A stretch of DNA of 64,000 bases from Dickeya chrysanthemi NCPPB 402 (GCF_000406105.1 NZ_CM001974.1:922835-986834); one strand, 5' to 3'. Shown: positions 27,675 through 36,151, counted from the stretch's first letter. Notes: generated from the sequence alone by a model not told the origin. Made by a program: numbers and translations.

Positions 27675-29264
27675 TTAATAGCCGACCGCGCTGCCGTTGC
27701 TGCGCGGATCGCTGGCGCCTTCCAGCATGCCGTTGACGTGGCGAACAATGGCACCGGCGTGACCGACGGTTTCGCTAAATCCGGTAAGCAGTTCCACATC
27801 GTGGCCGAGAGTACGCAACGCATCGACGGTGGCCGGCGTGAAACGCTCCTCCAGTTTGAGCGTATCGGACGACTGCCCCCAGGTTCGCCCCAGCAACCAG
27901 CGCGGCGCCGTAATCGCCTGTTGTAACGGCACGCCTTGCATCACATGACGAATGAACAGCGCGGCCTGCGTCTGTGGCTGACCGTCGCCGCCCATTGAGC
28001 CGTAGACCATCGTGCGCCCGTCAGACAAGCGCGCCGCCGCCGGGTTGAGCGTGTGAAAGGGTTGTTTGCCCGGCTCCAGCGCCAGCAAGTGGGCTGGGTC
28101 CAGGCTGAAAGAAGCGCCGCGGTTTTGCCACAGCACGCCGGTGCCCGGCAGCACCATGCCGCTACCGAATTCGTGATAAATACTCTGAATGAACGAAACC
28201 GACACCCCGTGGCGATCGCACACGCCCATCCAGACGGTATCGCCCGGCCCTTTGCCTTGCCCCCAGGGGGCGGCTATGCGGGTGTCTACACGGGCGGCGA
28301 GCGTCTGCAAAGGGGTATCAGACAGCAGCGCCTGAATATCCTGCGTGATCAGTTTCGGGTCGGTGATGTATTTGTCGCGTAGCCCAAACGCCAGTTTGGT
28401 GGCTTCTACTATGCGGTGAATGGTCTGGCTGTCGCTCAAGTCCGCCATCCCCAGCCTGTCGGTAATCCCCAGAATCGCCAGCGATACCAGCCCTTGCGTC
28501 GGCGGCGCCAGGTTAAACACTTCGCCTTTGCTGTGTTTCAGCACCAGCGGCGTGGTGCGGCGGGCACGGTAATCCGCCAGGTCGCCGGCGGTGACCGGCA
28601 GGCCCAGCGCGGCCATCTGTTTCGCCATGCGTGCCGCCAGCGCGCCGCGATAAAAGCTGTCCAGCCCGTCTTGCGCCAGTTGTTGCAGGGTATCGGCCAG
28701 ATCCGGCTGGGTAAAACGGCTGCCGGTACGTGGAATGGTGCCTTGCGGCATGAATACGCGGCGGAATTCGGGGAAATCGCGCAGTTCGTGCTGGCGGCTG
28801 GTCAGCGCGTCTTCTTGCGACTGGGTGACCGGTATGCCGTGGCGGGCGTAGTGGATAGCGTCTTCCACTAGCTGCGCCAGCGGTAAGGGCGTACCGAGAT
28901 CCAGTTCAGCGGCGTAATCCAGCGCTGCCTGCCATCCGCCTACCGTCCCGGCGACGGTCAGTGCGGCGTTGGGGCCACGGTGAGGAATACGGCTTTCACC
29001 GGCGTAGCGAGCGCGGGTCGCCAGCGAACCGGCGGCACCGCTGGCGTCAATGGCGATCGGAGCGCCCTGCGGCGGTACGATCAACCAAAAACCATCGCCG
29101 CCCAGACCGTTCATATGCGGGTAAACCACGGCTATCGCTGCGGCAGCGGCCACCATCGCTTCAATGGCATTGCCTCCGGCACGCAAAACACGCTGCGCGC
29201 TGGCGCTGGCAAGATGATGCGGTGTGACCGCCATGCCCGACGGGGCGATATGACTTTGCATCAT
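27675..29264 (-). CDS. hpxW: HpxW, oxamate amidohydrolase (gamma-glutamyltranspeptidase fold)
   Basis: A 529-aa Ntn-hydrolase of the gamma-glutamyltransferase family. Klebsiella HpxW, the founding member, converts oxamate to oxalate and ammonia. The probable catalytic Thr343 (GPGDTVWMGVCD) would be freed by self-cleavage into large and small subunits. GSMGGDGQPQTQAA near residue 440 forms the oxyanion region. No signal peptide is present, so it should act in the cytoplasm. The frame runs open far upstream, but the ATG pair at 29264 fits the family start. A sigma-54-type promoter lies 42 nt upstream. Confidence 0.87.
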   Translation of the reverse strand: MMQSHIAPSGMAVTPHHLASASAQRVLRAGGNAIEAMVAAAAAIAVVYPHMNGLGGDGFWLIVPPQGAPIAIDASGAAGSLATRARYAGESRIPHRGPNAALTVAGTVGGWQAALDYAAELDLGTPLPLAQLVEDAIHYARHGIPVTQSQEDALTSRQHELRDFPEFRRVFMPQGTIPRTGSRFTQPDLADTLQQLAQDGLDSFYRGALAARMAKQMAALGLPVTAGDLADYRARRTTPLVLKHSKGEVFNLAPPTQGLVSLAILGITDRLGMADLSDSQTIHRIVEATKLAFGLRDKYITDPKLITQDIQALLSDTPLQTLAARVDTRIAAPWGQGKGPGDTVWMGVCDRHGVSVSFIQSIYHEFGSGMVLPGTGVLWQNRGASFSLDPAHLLALEPGKQPFHTLNPAAARLSDGRTMVYGSMGGDGQPQTQAALFIRHVMQGVPLQQAITAPRWLLGRTWGQSSDTLKLEERFTPATVDALRTLGHDVELLTGFSETVGHAGAIVRHVNGMLEGASDPRSNGSAVGY

Positions 29265-29305
29265 GAGGATAAGGCTCTTAGTAGACTGTAGGGTGGTCGA
29301 TGCTA

Positions 29306-29322
29306 AGCAAAAGCCGTTCCAT
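29306..29322 (-). promoter_or_regulatory. Sigma-54-type promoter of hpxWXYZ
   Basis: Read on the minus strand, ATGGAACGGCTTTTGCT matches 12 of the 14 constrained positions of the sigma-54 consensus, with GG and GC ten bases apart. It lies 42 nt before the hpxW start codon, a normal distance. It implies activation by an enhancer-binding protein such as NtrC. Confidence 0.72.
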
Positions 29323-29400
29323 CTTTTCTGCTTGCTGCCGACCAACGGTTGTATGCTATGTTCATCATAACGTCGAAAAGATGAAACAAAAGTTACAGTG

Positions 29401-29485
29401 TTCAAACTGACAACGTTCAAACTTACCGTCTTCACACTTATCGTCTTCAAACATATCGTTTTCAAACTTATCGTTTTCAAACAAT
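29401..29485. repeat. Six-copy 15-bp tandem array upstream of hpxU and hpxW
   Basis: Six consecutive units begin at 29401, 29416, 29431, 29446, 29461 and 29476. Each starts TTCAAAC or TTCACAC, and the common form is TTCAAACTTATCGTT. The array lies between the divergent hpxW promoter and the start of the RpiR gene and reaches to within 15 nt of that start. It could be an operator array, a spacing element, or a slippage product. Confidence 0.92.
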
Positions 29486-29498
29486 GACAAGGGCAGGC

Positions 29499-30338
29499 AT
29501 GAAGCAGATTGACGAACGGTTGCGCAGCCGGTACAGCGAACTGTCGCCGCAAGAGCAGCGGGTGGCGGAGTTTATCTTCGACCATCTGGACGACCTTATC
29601 AGCTACAACAGCGCCGAGCTGGCGCGGCTGAGCGGCGTTTCCAAGGCTACGGTCAGCCGTCTGTTCCGCCGCCTCGGCTACCCCAGCTACCGCGAAATGC
29701 GTGATGAGCTGCGCACCCTGCGCCAGAGCGGGATGCCGTTGACCGATAATCGGGACGCGGTGCAGGGCAACACGCTGCTGGCGCGTCATTACAAGCAGGA
29801 GATGGCCAACCTGACGCAGTGGGTCAACCAGATCGATCCGCAGCAGTTCGGCGCGGTGATCGCCGCGCTACAGCAGGCCCGGCGCGTGTGTATTCTCGGG
29901 CTGCGCAACAGCTACCCGGTGGCATTGCACCTGCGCCAGCAACTGTTGCAAATCCGCCCGCAGGTGCCGTTGCTGGCGCAGCCCGGCCAGACGCTGGCGG
30001 AAGAACTGACGGATCTCGACGAGCGGGATGTCGTGGTGGTGGTGGCGTTTCGCCGCCGCCCGCGCCTGATTCTGCCAGTGTTGCAGCAACTGCACGCCCG
30101 CCGGATTCCGGTGTTGCTGCTGTGCGAGCCGCAGGTGCATACGCTGCCGACGCTGGCCTCCTGGTCGCTGACCGCACCGCTGGACAGCGTATCAGCGTTT
30201 GACAGCTACGCCGGCGCCATGAGTCTGGTCAATCTGATCAGCAACGCGCTGCTGCACCAGATGCTGGCGGAAGGGCGTCAGCGTATCCACGATATCGCCG
30301 ATCTTTATCTGCAACTGGACGAGCTGGAGCAGCGCTAA
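29499..30338 (+). CDS. hpxU: RpiR/MurR-family regulator of the hpx cluster
   Basis: A 279-aa regulator. The N-terminal helix-turn-helix of the RpiR type (residues 40-60: ELARLSGVSKATVSRLFRRL) is followed from about residue 105 by a SIS sugar-isomerase-like domain (VCILGLRNSYPVALHLRQQL). In this family the SIS domain binds a pathway compound. It is divergent from hpxWXYZ and directly upstream of the ABC importer, so it probably controls both. The ATG at 29499 has GGGCAGG just before it. An ATG at 29484 is also in frame. The symbol is taken from Klebsiella usage and is tentative. Confidence 0.82.
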   Translation: MKQIDERLRSRYSELSPQEQRVAEFIFDHLDDLISYNSAELARLSGVSKATVSRLFRRLGYPSYREMRDELRTLRQSGMPLTDNRDAVQGNTLLARHYKQEMANLTQWVNQIDPQQFGAVIAALQQARRVCILGLRNSYPVALHLRQQLLQIRPQVPLLAQPGQTLAEELTDLDERDVVVVVAFRRRPRLILPVLQQLHARRIPVLLLCEPQVHTLPTLASWSLTAPLDSVSAFDSYAGAMSLVNLISNALLHQMLAEGRQRIHDIADLYLQLDELEQR

Positions 30339-30351
30339 CCACGCGTCTTAC

Positions 30352-30377
30352 TGGTGCAAATGTCCTTTTTTGGTGCA
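30352..30377. promoter_or_regulatory. Candidate NtrC enhancer sites
   Basis: Two TGGTGCA half-sites lie at 30352-30358 and 30371-30377. The second completes a 17-base element, TGTCCTTTTTTGGTGCA, that matches 11 of 14 positions of the NtrC consensus. They stand about 150 bp upstream of the sigma-54-type promoter at 30519, a usual enhancer distance. Confidence 0.5.
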
Positions 30378-30518
30378 ATCGATTCCCGTTTTAATGCCCT
30401 GTCATTGTGCGCTGCGGACTGAACGTCGGGCGCCTTGCTATACCCTCCATCTCCCTGTGATTCCCTGAATCCGCCGCTGTTACCCTTTGCCTGTCGCTAC
30501 AAAACATCGGCTGATTAT

Positions 30519-30535
30519 CTGGCATACATTTTGCT
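30519..30535 (+). promoter_or_regulatory. Sigma-54-type promoter of the hpx transport operon
   Basis: CTGGCATACATTTTGCT matches the sigma-54 consensus at 11 of 14 constrained positions, including TGGCA, TTGC and the ten-base GG-GC spacing. It lies 79 nt upstream of the solute-binding protein gene and should drive the six genes through hpxK. Confidence 0.7.
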
Positions 30536-30613
30536 TTTTAATCTGCAACAAAGGTTTCAATATTTTTATTGAAGAATCTTTGGTTTCAAATTAATTTAAC
30601 CGGGGGCACAGCA

Positions 30614-31405
30614 ATGAAGATCGGAAAACGTGTTTTGGCAGTAGTTGGCGCAGCGCTGTTGATGGCTCAGGCAGGACAAGCGATGGCGGATCAATGGCAG
30701 GATATCCAGAAGCGCGGCGTACTGCGTGTTGCGGTGCCGCAGGACTTCCCGCCGTTTGGTTCGGTCGGCACCGATTTGCAGCCGCAGGGCTACGACATCG
30801 ACATGGCCCGCTACCTGGCCGATGAGATGAAACTAAAGTTGCAGCTGGTGCCGGTGACCAGCGCCAACCGTGTGCCGTATTTGCAGACCGACAAGGTCGA
30901 TCTGGTGATTTCCAGCCTGGGTAAAAATGCGGAACGTGAAAAAGTGATCGACTTCAGTAGCGCTTATGCGCCGTTCTTCCTGGGCGTGTTCGGCCCGAAA
31001 GAGACGGATGTCGGCGCGCCGGCGGCGTTGCAAGGTAAAACCGTCGGCGTGACCCGCGGTGCGGTGGAAGACATGGTGCTGACCGAGACTGCGCCCAAAA
31101 CCGCCGACATCAAGCGCTATGAAGACAACAACACCACGCTGTCGGCTTATATGTCCGGTCAGGTGCAGTATATCGCCACCGGCAACCTGGTGGTGGCGGC
31201 GATTGCCGAGAAGAACCCGGCGAAAGCGCCTGTCGCCAAATTCATGCTGAAAGACTCGCCCTGCTACATCGGCCTGAAAAAGGACGAGCCTGCGCTGAAA
31301 GCGAAAGTCAACGAGCTGATTGAAAAAGCGCTTAAGGACAACACGCTCAACGGCCTGTCCGAAAAATGGCTGAAAGCGCCGCTGCCGGCCAATCTGGGCG
31401 CCTAA
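30614..31405 (+). CDS. Amino-acid-type ABC transporter, periplasmic binding protein
   Basis: A 263-aa periplasmic receptor of the polar amino acid family. It has a signal peptide (residues 1-26, ending AGQAMA-DQW) and then the typical QKRGVLRVAVPQDFPPFG opening, with YDIDMARYLADEMKLKL. The ATG at 30614 starts the signal peptide; an upstream in-frame ATG at 30569 would add 15 unlikely residues. It heads an operon with two permeases, an ATPase and two allantoate-degrading enzymes, so its ligand is likely allantoin, allantoate or a related ureide. The sequence alone cannot say which. Confidence 0.88.
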   Translation: MKIGKRVLAVVGAALLMAQAGQAMADQWQDIQKRGVLRVAVPQDFPPFGSVGTDLQPQGYDIDMARYLADEMKLKLQLVPVTSANRVPYLQTDKVDLVISSLGKNAEREKVIDFSSAYAPFFLGVFGPKETDVGAPAALQGKTVGVTRGAVEDMVLTETAPKTADIKRYEDNNTTLSAYMSGQVQYIATGNLVVAAIAEKNPAKAPVAKFMLKDSPCYIGLKKDEPALKAKVNELIEKALKDNTLNGLSEKWLKAPLPANLGA

Positions 31406-31414
31406 GGATACGCC

Positions 31415-32080
31415 ATGACTTATCAGCTTCATTTCGCGGCGCTGTGGCCATACTGGCCGGAGTTACTGGCCGGCTTGTGGGTCACCGTACAACTGACGAC
31501 GATGGCGACACTCGGCGGGATTGCCATCGGCATTGGCGGTGCGGCATTACGCAGCGGTAAGCCGACCCTCGTCAGCCGCTTGTGGGGCTTGTACGTCGAG
31601 CTTATCCGCAATACGCCGTTTGTGGTGCAACTGTTTTTCATCGTGTTCGGTCTGCCGGGGTTGGGGCTCAAACTCACCGCCGGGCAGGCCGCCCTGCTGG
31701 CGATGTTGGTGAACCTGGGTGCTTACAGCACGGAGATTATTCGTGCCGGCATCCAGGTGACGCCGAAAGGCCAGTGGGAGGCCGCGCGAGTGCTGGGGTT
31801 GTCGCGTGCTCAGACCTTTACGCGGGTGATTTTGCCGCCCGCGCTGCAACGGATTTATCCGGCGCTGGTCAGTCAGTGCATCATCGTGATGCTCGGTTCA
31901 TCCGTGGTGTCGCAGGTGTCGTTTGAAGAGCTGACCTTTGCCGCCAACTTAATTCAGTCACGGACTTTCCTCAGTTTTGAGGTGTATCTGGTGACCACAC
32001 TCTGCTATCTGGTGCTGTCGATGCTGATGCGTCAGCTGCTGTTGCTGGTCGGGCGACGTTTTCTGGGGACACCGCGCTGA
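31415..32080 (+). CDS. Amino-acid-type ABC transporter permease 1
   Basis: A 221-aa inner-membrane permease of the HisM/GlnP type with about five membrane segments. It has the conserved N-terminal ELIRNTPFVVQLFFIVFGLP and the EAA loop (GQWEAARVLGLSRAQTFTRV) that contacts the ATPase. It starts 9 nt after the binding protein gene. Its TGA shares one base with the next permease start. The substrate is inferred to be a purine-derived ureide from the neighbouring genes. Confidence 0.9.
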   Translation: MTYQLHFAALWPYWPELLAGLWVTVQLTTMATLGGIAIGIGGAALRSGKPTLVSRLWGLYVELIRNTPFVVQLFFIVFGLPGLGLKLTAGQAALLAMLVNLGAYSTEIIRAGIQVTPKGQWEAARVLGLSRAQTFTRVILPPALQRIYPALVSQCIIVMLGSSVVSQVSFEELTFAANLIQSRTFLSFEVYLVTTLCYLVLSMLMRQLLLLVGRRFLGTPR

Positions 32081-32736
32081 TGATGACATTTACTGACTGG
32101 GATATTGTGCGCAACCTGCTGCTGGCCGGGCGCTGGACGGTGCTGTTGTCGCTGGTGGCGTTTTTCGGCGGCGGTGTGGTGACGTTGCCGTTGTTGCTGC
32201 TGCGACTAACCAAACGTCGCTGGCCGATGCGTCTGACCCGGCTATACGCCAATGTATTTCAGGGCACGCCGCTGCTGATGCAGCTGTTTCTGGCGTTTTT
32301 CGGGCTGGGGCTGTTCGGTATCGACGTTAGCCCGTGGACGGCCGCCGCCCTAGCGCTGACGCTGTTTACCAGCGCATTTCTGGTGGATATCTGGCACGGC
32401 AGCGTGCAGGCCTTGCCGAAAGGGCAATGGGAAGCCTGTCGTTGTCTGGGGCTGACTTTCACACAGACGTTGACCCGGGTGATTGCGCCTCAGGCGATGC
32501 GCATTGCCATTGCGCCGACGGTAGGGTTTTCGGTGCAGGTGATCAAAGGCACCGCGCTGGCGTCAATCATCGGTTTTGTCGAGCTGACCAAGGCCGGCAC
32601 CATGCTCAATAACGTGACATACCAGCCATTCAAGGTGTTCGGGCTGGTGGCGCTGGGCTATTTCCTGTTGTGTTACCCGTTGTCGTACTACAGCCGTTAT
32701 CTGGAGAAGAAATTCAATGCCGCTCATCACCATTAA
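32080..32736 (+). CDS. Amino-acid-type ABC transporter permease 2
   Basis: A 218-aa permease paralogous to the gene before it, with the matching blocks VFQGTPLLMQLFLAFFGLGL and GQWEACRCLGLTFTQTLTRV. It forms the membrane pore together with permease 1. Two ATG codons follow each other at the start, and the first overlaps the upstream stop. Its 3' end overlaps the ATPase gene by 20 nt, which points to coupled translation. Confidence 0.9.
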   Translation: MMTFTDWDIVRNLLLAGRWTVLLSLVAFFGGGVVTLPLLLLRLTKRRWPMRLTRLYANVFQGTPLLMQLFLAFFGLGLFGIDVSPWTAAALALTLFTSAFLVDIWHGSVQALPKGQWEACRCLGLTFTQTLTRVIAPQAMRIAIAPTVGFSVQVIKGTALASIIGFVELTKAGTMLNNVTYQPFKVFGLVALGYFLLCYPLSYYSRYLEKKFNAAHHH

Positions 32737-33448
32737 TCAGGTCCATAAATATTACGGCCAGAACCACGTGCTGAAAGGGGTGGATCTGGATATTGATGCG
32801 GGTGAGGTTATCTCCATCATCGGTCGCAGCGGTTCCGGCAAAAGCACCCTGTTGCGCTGTATCAACGGGCTGGAAGGCTATCAGGACGGCAGCATCAAGC
32901 TGGGTGGCATGACCGTGACCGACCGTGATTCGCAGGCGCGGGAAATCAGCCGTTCCGTCGGCATGATCTTCCAGAATTTCAACCTGTTCCCGCATATGAC
33001 CGCGCTGGAAAACGTGATGCTGGCACCCAAACTGGTGCTGGGGAAAAGCGCCGCCGAGTGCCGTGAGCTGGGCGTGAAGATGCTGGAGAAGGTCGGGCTG
33101 GGCGAACGCATCGATTACTACCCGTCCAGCCTGTCCGGCGGCCAGCAACAACGGGTGGCGATCGCCCGCGCGCTGGCGATGAGCCCGAAAGTACTGCTGT
33201 GCGATGAGATCACCTCGGCGCTGGACCCGGAGCTGGTCGGTGAAGTGCTGAAGGTGCTGGAACAACTGGCGGCGGAAGGCATGACGCTGATTCTGGTCAC
33301 CCACGAGATGAATTTCGCCCGCGAAGTGGGCGACCGGGTGGTGTTTATGCATCAAGGCAAGGTGTGGGAGCAGGGGAGCGGCGATGTGCTGTTCGCCAAT
33401 CCGCAGACCGCCGAATTGAAACAGTTTATCGCCTCGGTACGGCTGTAG
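32717..33448 (+). CDS. Amino-acid-type ABC transporter ATPase
   Basis: A 243-aa ATPase of the GlnQ/HisP type. Walker A is GRSGSGKST, the Q-loop is MIFQNFNLFPHMT, the signature is LSGGQQQRVAIARAL, and Walker B is VLLCDEITSALDP. The switch histidine is in LVTHEMNF. It powers the importer formed by the three preceding gene products. It overlaps permease 2 and is followed after 61 nt by the aminotransferase gene. Confidence 0.93.
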   Translation: MPLITINQVHKYYGQNHVLKGVDLDIDAGEVISIIGRSGSGKSTLLRCINGLEGYQDGSIKLGGMTVTDRDSQAREISRSVGMIFQNFNLFPHMTALENVMLAPKLVLGKSAAECRELGVKMLEKVGLGERIDYYPSSLSGGQQQRVAIARALAMSPKVLLCDEITSALDPELVGEVLKVLEQLAAEGMTLILVTHEMNFAREVGDRVVFMHQGKVWEQGSGDVLFANPQTAELKQFIASVRL

Positions 33449-33509
33449 CGCCGTAAGCGGTATCGGCTATTACGATTTTTATGCTTTAAGGACATCAGGA
33501 GTTCATCAC

Positions 33510-34754
33510 ATGCCTAACGACCTGTTTGCACAGATCAATCCGCCCCATCGTTTGCTCATGGGGCCCGGCCCGATCAATGCCGACCCGCGCGTACTGCGCG
33601 CGATGGCCAGCCAACTGGTCGGGCAGTATGACCCGGCGATGACCGGGTACATGAATCAGGTGATGGCGCTGTACCGCCAACTGTTCCGTACCGACAACCG
33701 CTGGACCATGCTGGTGGACGGCACTTCCCGCGCTGGCATTGAAGCCATTCTGGTTTCGGCGATCCGCCCCGGCGACCGGGTGCTGGTGCCGGTATTTGGC
33801 CGTTTCGGCCACCTGCTGTGCGAGATAGCTCGCCGCTGCCGCGCCGATGTCCACACCATCGAGGTGCCGTGGGGCGAAGTGTTCACGCCGGACCAAATAG
33901 AAGACGCCATCAAGCGGGTGAAGCCGCGCCTGTTGCTCACCGTGCAGGGCGATACCTCCACCACCCTGTTGCAGCCGCTGGCTGAACTGGGAGACATCTG
34001 CCGTCGTCATGACGTGCTGTTTTATACCGATGCCACCGCCTCGTTCGGCGGCAACCCGCTGGAAACCGATGCCTGGGGGCTGGATGCGGTCTCGGCCGGG
34101 TTGCAGAAATGCCTGGGCGGCCCGTCCGGCAGCTCGCCGGTGACGCTCAGTTCGCGTATGGAAGCGGTGATTCGCCAGCGCAAATGCGTGGAGCAGGGGA
34201 TCCGCACCACCGACCATCAGGACGGTGACGACGAAATGATTTACTCCAACTACTTCGACCTCGGCATGATCATGGATTACTGGGGACCGGAGCGGTTGAA
34301 CCACCATACTGAAGCCACCAGCATGTTGTTCGCTTCCCGCGAGTGCGCCCGCATCATTCTGGAAGAAGGGCTGGATAGCTGTATCGCCCGTCACCAGTTG
34401 CACGGCAAGGCGTTGTTGGCCGGTATTGAAGGCATGGGGTTGCAGCCCTACGGCGACATCGCCAACAAAATGAGTAACGTGCTGGGCGTGGTGATCCCGT
34501 CGGGTATTCACGGTGAGCAGGTGCGCAAGCTGCTGCTGGAGGATTTCGCCATCGAGATCGGCACCTCGTTCGGGCCGTTGCAGGGCAAGATTTGGCGTAT
34601 CGGCACCATGGGCTATAACGCACGTAAAGACTGCGTGATGCAAACGTTGACCGCGCTGGAAGCGGTACTGAACCGTCTTGGTTTCCGTTCTGTGCAAGGG
34701 GCGGCGTTGCAGGCCGCCTGGACTGTGTACGACGCCGCGCAGGCGCCGACATGA
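33510..34754 (+). CDS. hpxJ: (S)-ureidoglycine-glyoxylate aminotransferase
   Basis: A 414-aa class V pyridoxal-phosphate aminotransferase, close to PucG of Bacillus. It has the opening PPHRLLMGPGPINADPRVLR, the cofactor loop DGTSRAGIEA, DATASFGG, and the cofactor-binding Lys in SAGLQKCLGGPSGSSP. It should move the amino group of ureidoglycine onto glyoxylate, giving oxalurate and glycine. This ties allantoate breakdown to the oxalurate branch handled by HpxY and HpxW. It overlaps hpxK by four bases. The symbol follows Klebsiella hpxJ. Confidence 0.87.
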   Translation: MPNDLFAQINPPHRLLMGPGPINADPRVLRAMASQLVGQYDPAMTGYMNQVMALYRQLFRTDNRWTMLVDGTSRAGIEAILVSAIRPGDRVLVPVFGRFGHLLCEIARRCRADVHTIEVPWGEVFTPDQIEDAIKRVKPRLLLTVQGDTSTTLLQPLAELGDICRRHDVLFYTDATASFGGNPLETDAWGLDAVSAGLQKCLGGPSGSSPVTLSSRMEAVIRQRKCVEQGIRTTDHQDGDDEMIYSNYFDLGMIMDYWGPERLNHHTEATSMLFASRECARIILEEGLDSCIARHQLHGKALLAGIEGMGLQPYGDIANKMSNVLGVVIPSGIHGEQVRKLLLEDFAIEIGTSFGPLQGKIWRIGTMGYNARKDCVMQTLTALEAVLNRLGFRSVQGAALQAAWTVYDAAQAPT

Positions 34755-36016
34755 GCGAGGTGCTGATGGACAGCGTGATGACGGATTTCAATGCGCAGGC
34801 GGCGGCCAGACGGGTGATGACGCGTTGCGATCAACTGGCGACCATCAGTGAAACCCACGGTCAACTGACGCGCGTTTATCTGTCGCCGCAGCATTTGCAG
34901 ACCAACCAGCAAACCGGCGAGTGGATGCGCGAAGCCGGAATGCGCGTGTGGCAGGACAGCGTGGGCAATATTTGCGGGCGCTATGAAGGCAGCACGCCGG
35001 GCGCACCGGCGCTGCTGCTGGGCTCGCACCTCGACACCGTGCGTAACGCCGGACGTTACGACGGCATGCTGGGGGTGTTGGCGGCGATTGAAACCGTGTC
35101 ATTCCTGCATCAGCACGGTATTCGCCTGCCGGTAGCGCTGGAAGTGGTCGGTTTTGGCGATGAAGAGGGCACCCGTTTTGACGTCACGTTGCTGGGCAGC
35201 CGCGGATTGACCGGCACCTGGCCCGACGGCTGGCTGTCACGCCCGGATGCCAACGGCGTTACCGTGGCGCAGGCACTGACACAGGCCGGGCTGGACCCGG
35301 AGGCTATCGCTCAGGCGGCGCGACCGGCGGCGGAGATTCTGGCCTATCTGGAATTGCATATCGAACAAGGCCCGTGTCTGGAACAGGCCGGGTTGGCGTT
35401 AGGGGTGGTGACGGCCATTAACGGCGCCCGGCGGCTGAACTGCACCTTTACCGGTCACGCCGGCCATGCCGGCACGGTGCCGATGTCGCAACGTCAGGAC
35501 GCGCTGGCCGCCGCCGCCGCCTGGATGACCCAGGCGGAGCAGATGACGCGCGATAGCGATCCTTATCTGGTGGCGACCTTCGGTACGTTGCAGTGCCTGC
35601 CCGGCGCGGCCAACGTGATTCCCGGTGAGGTGAGGTTGACGCTGGATATTCGCGGGCCGGACGATAAACCGCTGGATGCGTTGCTGCAACGGTTGCTGAC
35701 GCTGGCGCAGGATATCGCCATGCAACGCCATTGCGCTTTTAGCGCCGACGAGTATTACCGCATTGCCGCCACTCGCTGCGATGACGCATTGCAACAGCGG
35801 CTGTCGGCGGCGGTGATGCAGGTGCAGGGCGAAAACCTGTCGTTACCCAGCGGCGCCGGCCATGACGCCATCGCCATCGCCGAACGCTGGCCGGTGGGGA
35901 TGCTATTTATGCGCTGCAAGGGCGGCATCAGCCATCACCCTGACGAATCGGTATTGACCGATGATGTCGCGCTGGCATTGCAGGCGCTGCTGCTCACGGT
36001 GTGGGGATATCGATAA
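34751..36016 (+). CDS. hpxK: Allantoate amidohydrolase
   Basis: A 421-aa metal-dependent hydrolase of the M20 / AllC family. Metal ligands are visible in GSHLDTVRNAGRYDGMLG, in GDEEGTRFD, and in LELHIEQGP. A C-terminal HHPDES block is also present. It releases ammonia and carbon dioxide from allantoate to give ureidoglycine, the substrate of the gene product before it. The ATG at 34751 overlaps the hpxJ stop; an internal ATG five codons later (34766) is also possible. It is the last gene of the transport operon. Confidence 0.9.
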   Translation: MSEVLMDSVMTDFNAQAAARRVMTRCDQLATISETHGQLTRVYLSPQHLQTNQQTGEWMREAGMRVWQDSVGNICGRYEGSTPGAPALLLGSHLDTVRNAGRYDGMLGVLAAIETVSFLHQHGIRLPVALEVVGFGDEEGTRFDVTLLGSRGLTGTWPDGWLSRPDANGVTVAQALTQAGLDPEAIAQAARPAAEILAYLELHIEQGPCLEQAGLALGVVTAINGARRLNCTFTGHAGHAGTVPMSQRQDALAAAAAWMTQAEQMTRDSDPYLVATFGTLQCLPGAANVIPGEVRLTLDIRGPDDKPLDALLQRLLTLAQDIAMQRHCAFSADEYYRIAATRCDDALQQRLSAAVMQVQGENLSLPSGAGHDAIAIAERWPVGMLFMRCKGGISHHPDESVLTDDVALALQALLLTVWGYR

Positions 36017-36041
36017 TGAGGCTGTTGACAAACAGCTATAT

Positions 36042-36077
36042 TGTCTTGTGAATGGTGAATGTCTTGTGAATGGTGAA
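36042..36077. repeat. 18-bp tandem duplication after hpxK
   Basis: TGTCTTGTGAATGGTGAA occurs twice back to back (36042 and 36060), shortly after the hpxK stop. It belongs to the set of short tandem duplications seen between genes in this window. Confidence 0.85.
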
Positions 36078-36151
36078 GTTTGTTGGGGCAGGGAATAATT
36101 TCGTGCGGGATAAACGGTGTAATTTCTTTGCTGCTTCATTGCACGCACGAC

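Noticed and set aside
29401..29485. Regular repeats that could suggest a CRISPR array
   Set aside because: The units are 15 bp and directly adjacent, with no spacers, and there are no cas genes nearby.
29265..29789. N-terminal extension of hpxW by 175 codons
   Set aside because: The extension covers the sigma-54-type promoter and the tandem array and is missing from the family; the ATG pair at 29264 is the plausible start.
33495..34697. 400-codon minus-strand frame opposite the ureidoglycine aminotransferase
   Set aside because: The plus-strand gene has full family motifs and operon context; the reverse frame is open because of high third-position GC and is His/Gln-rich.
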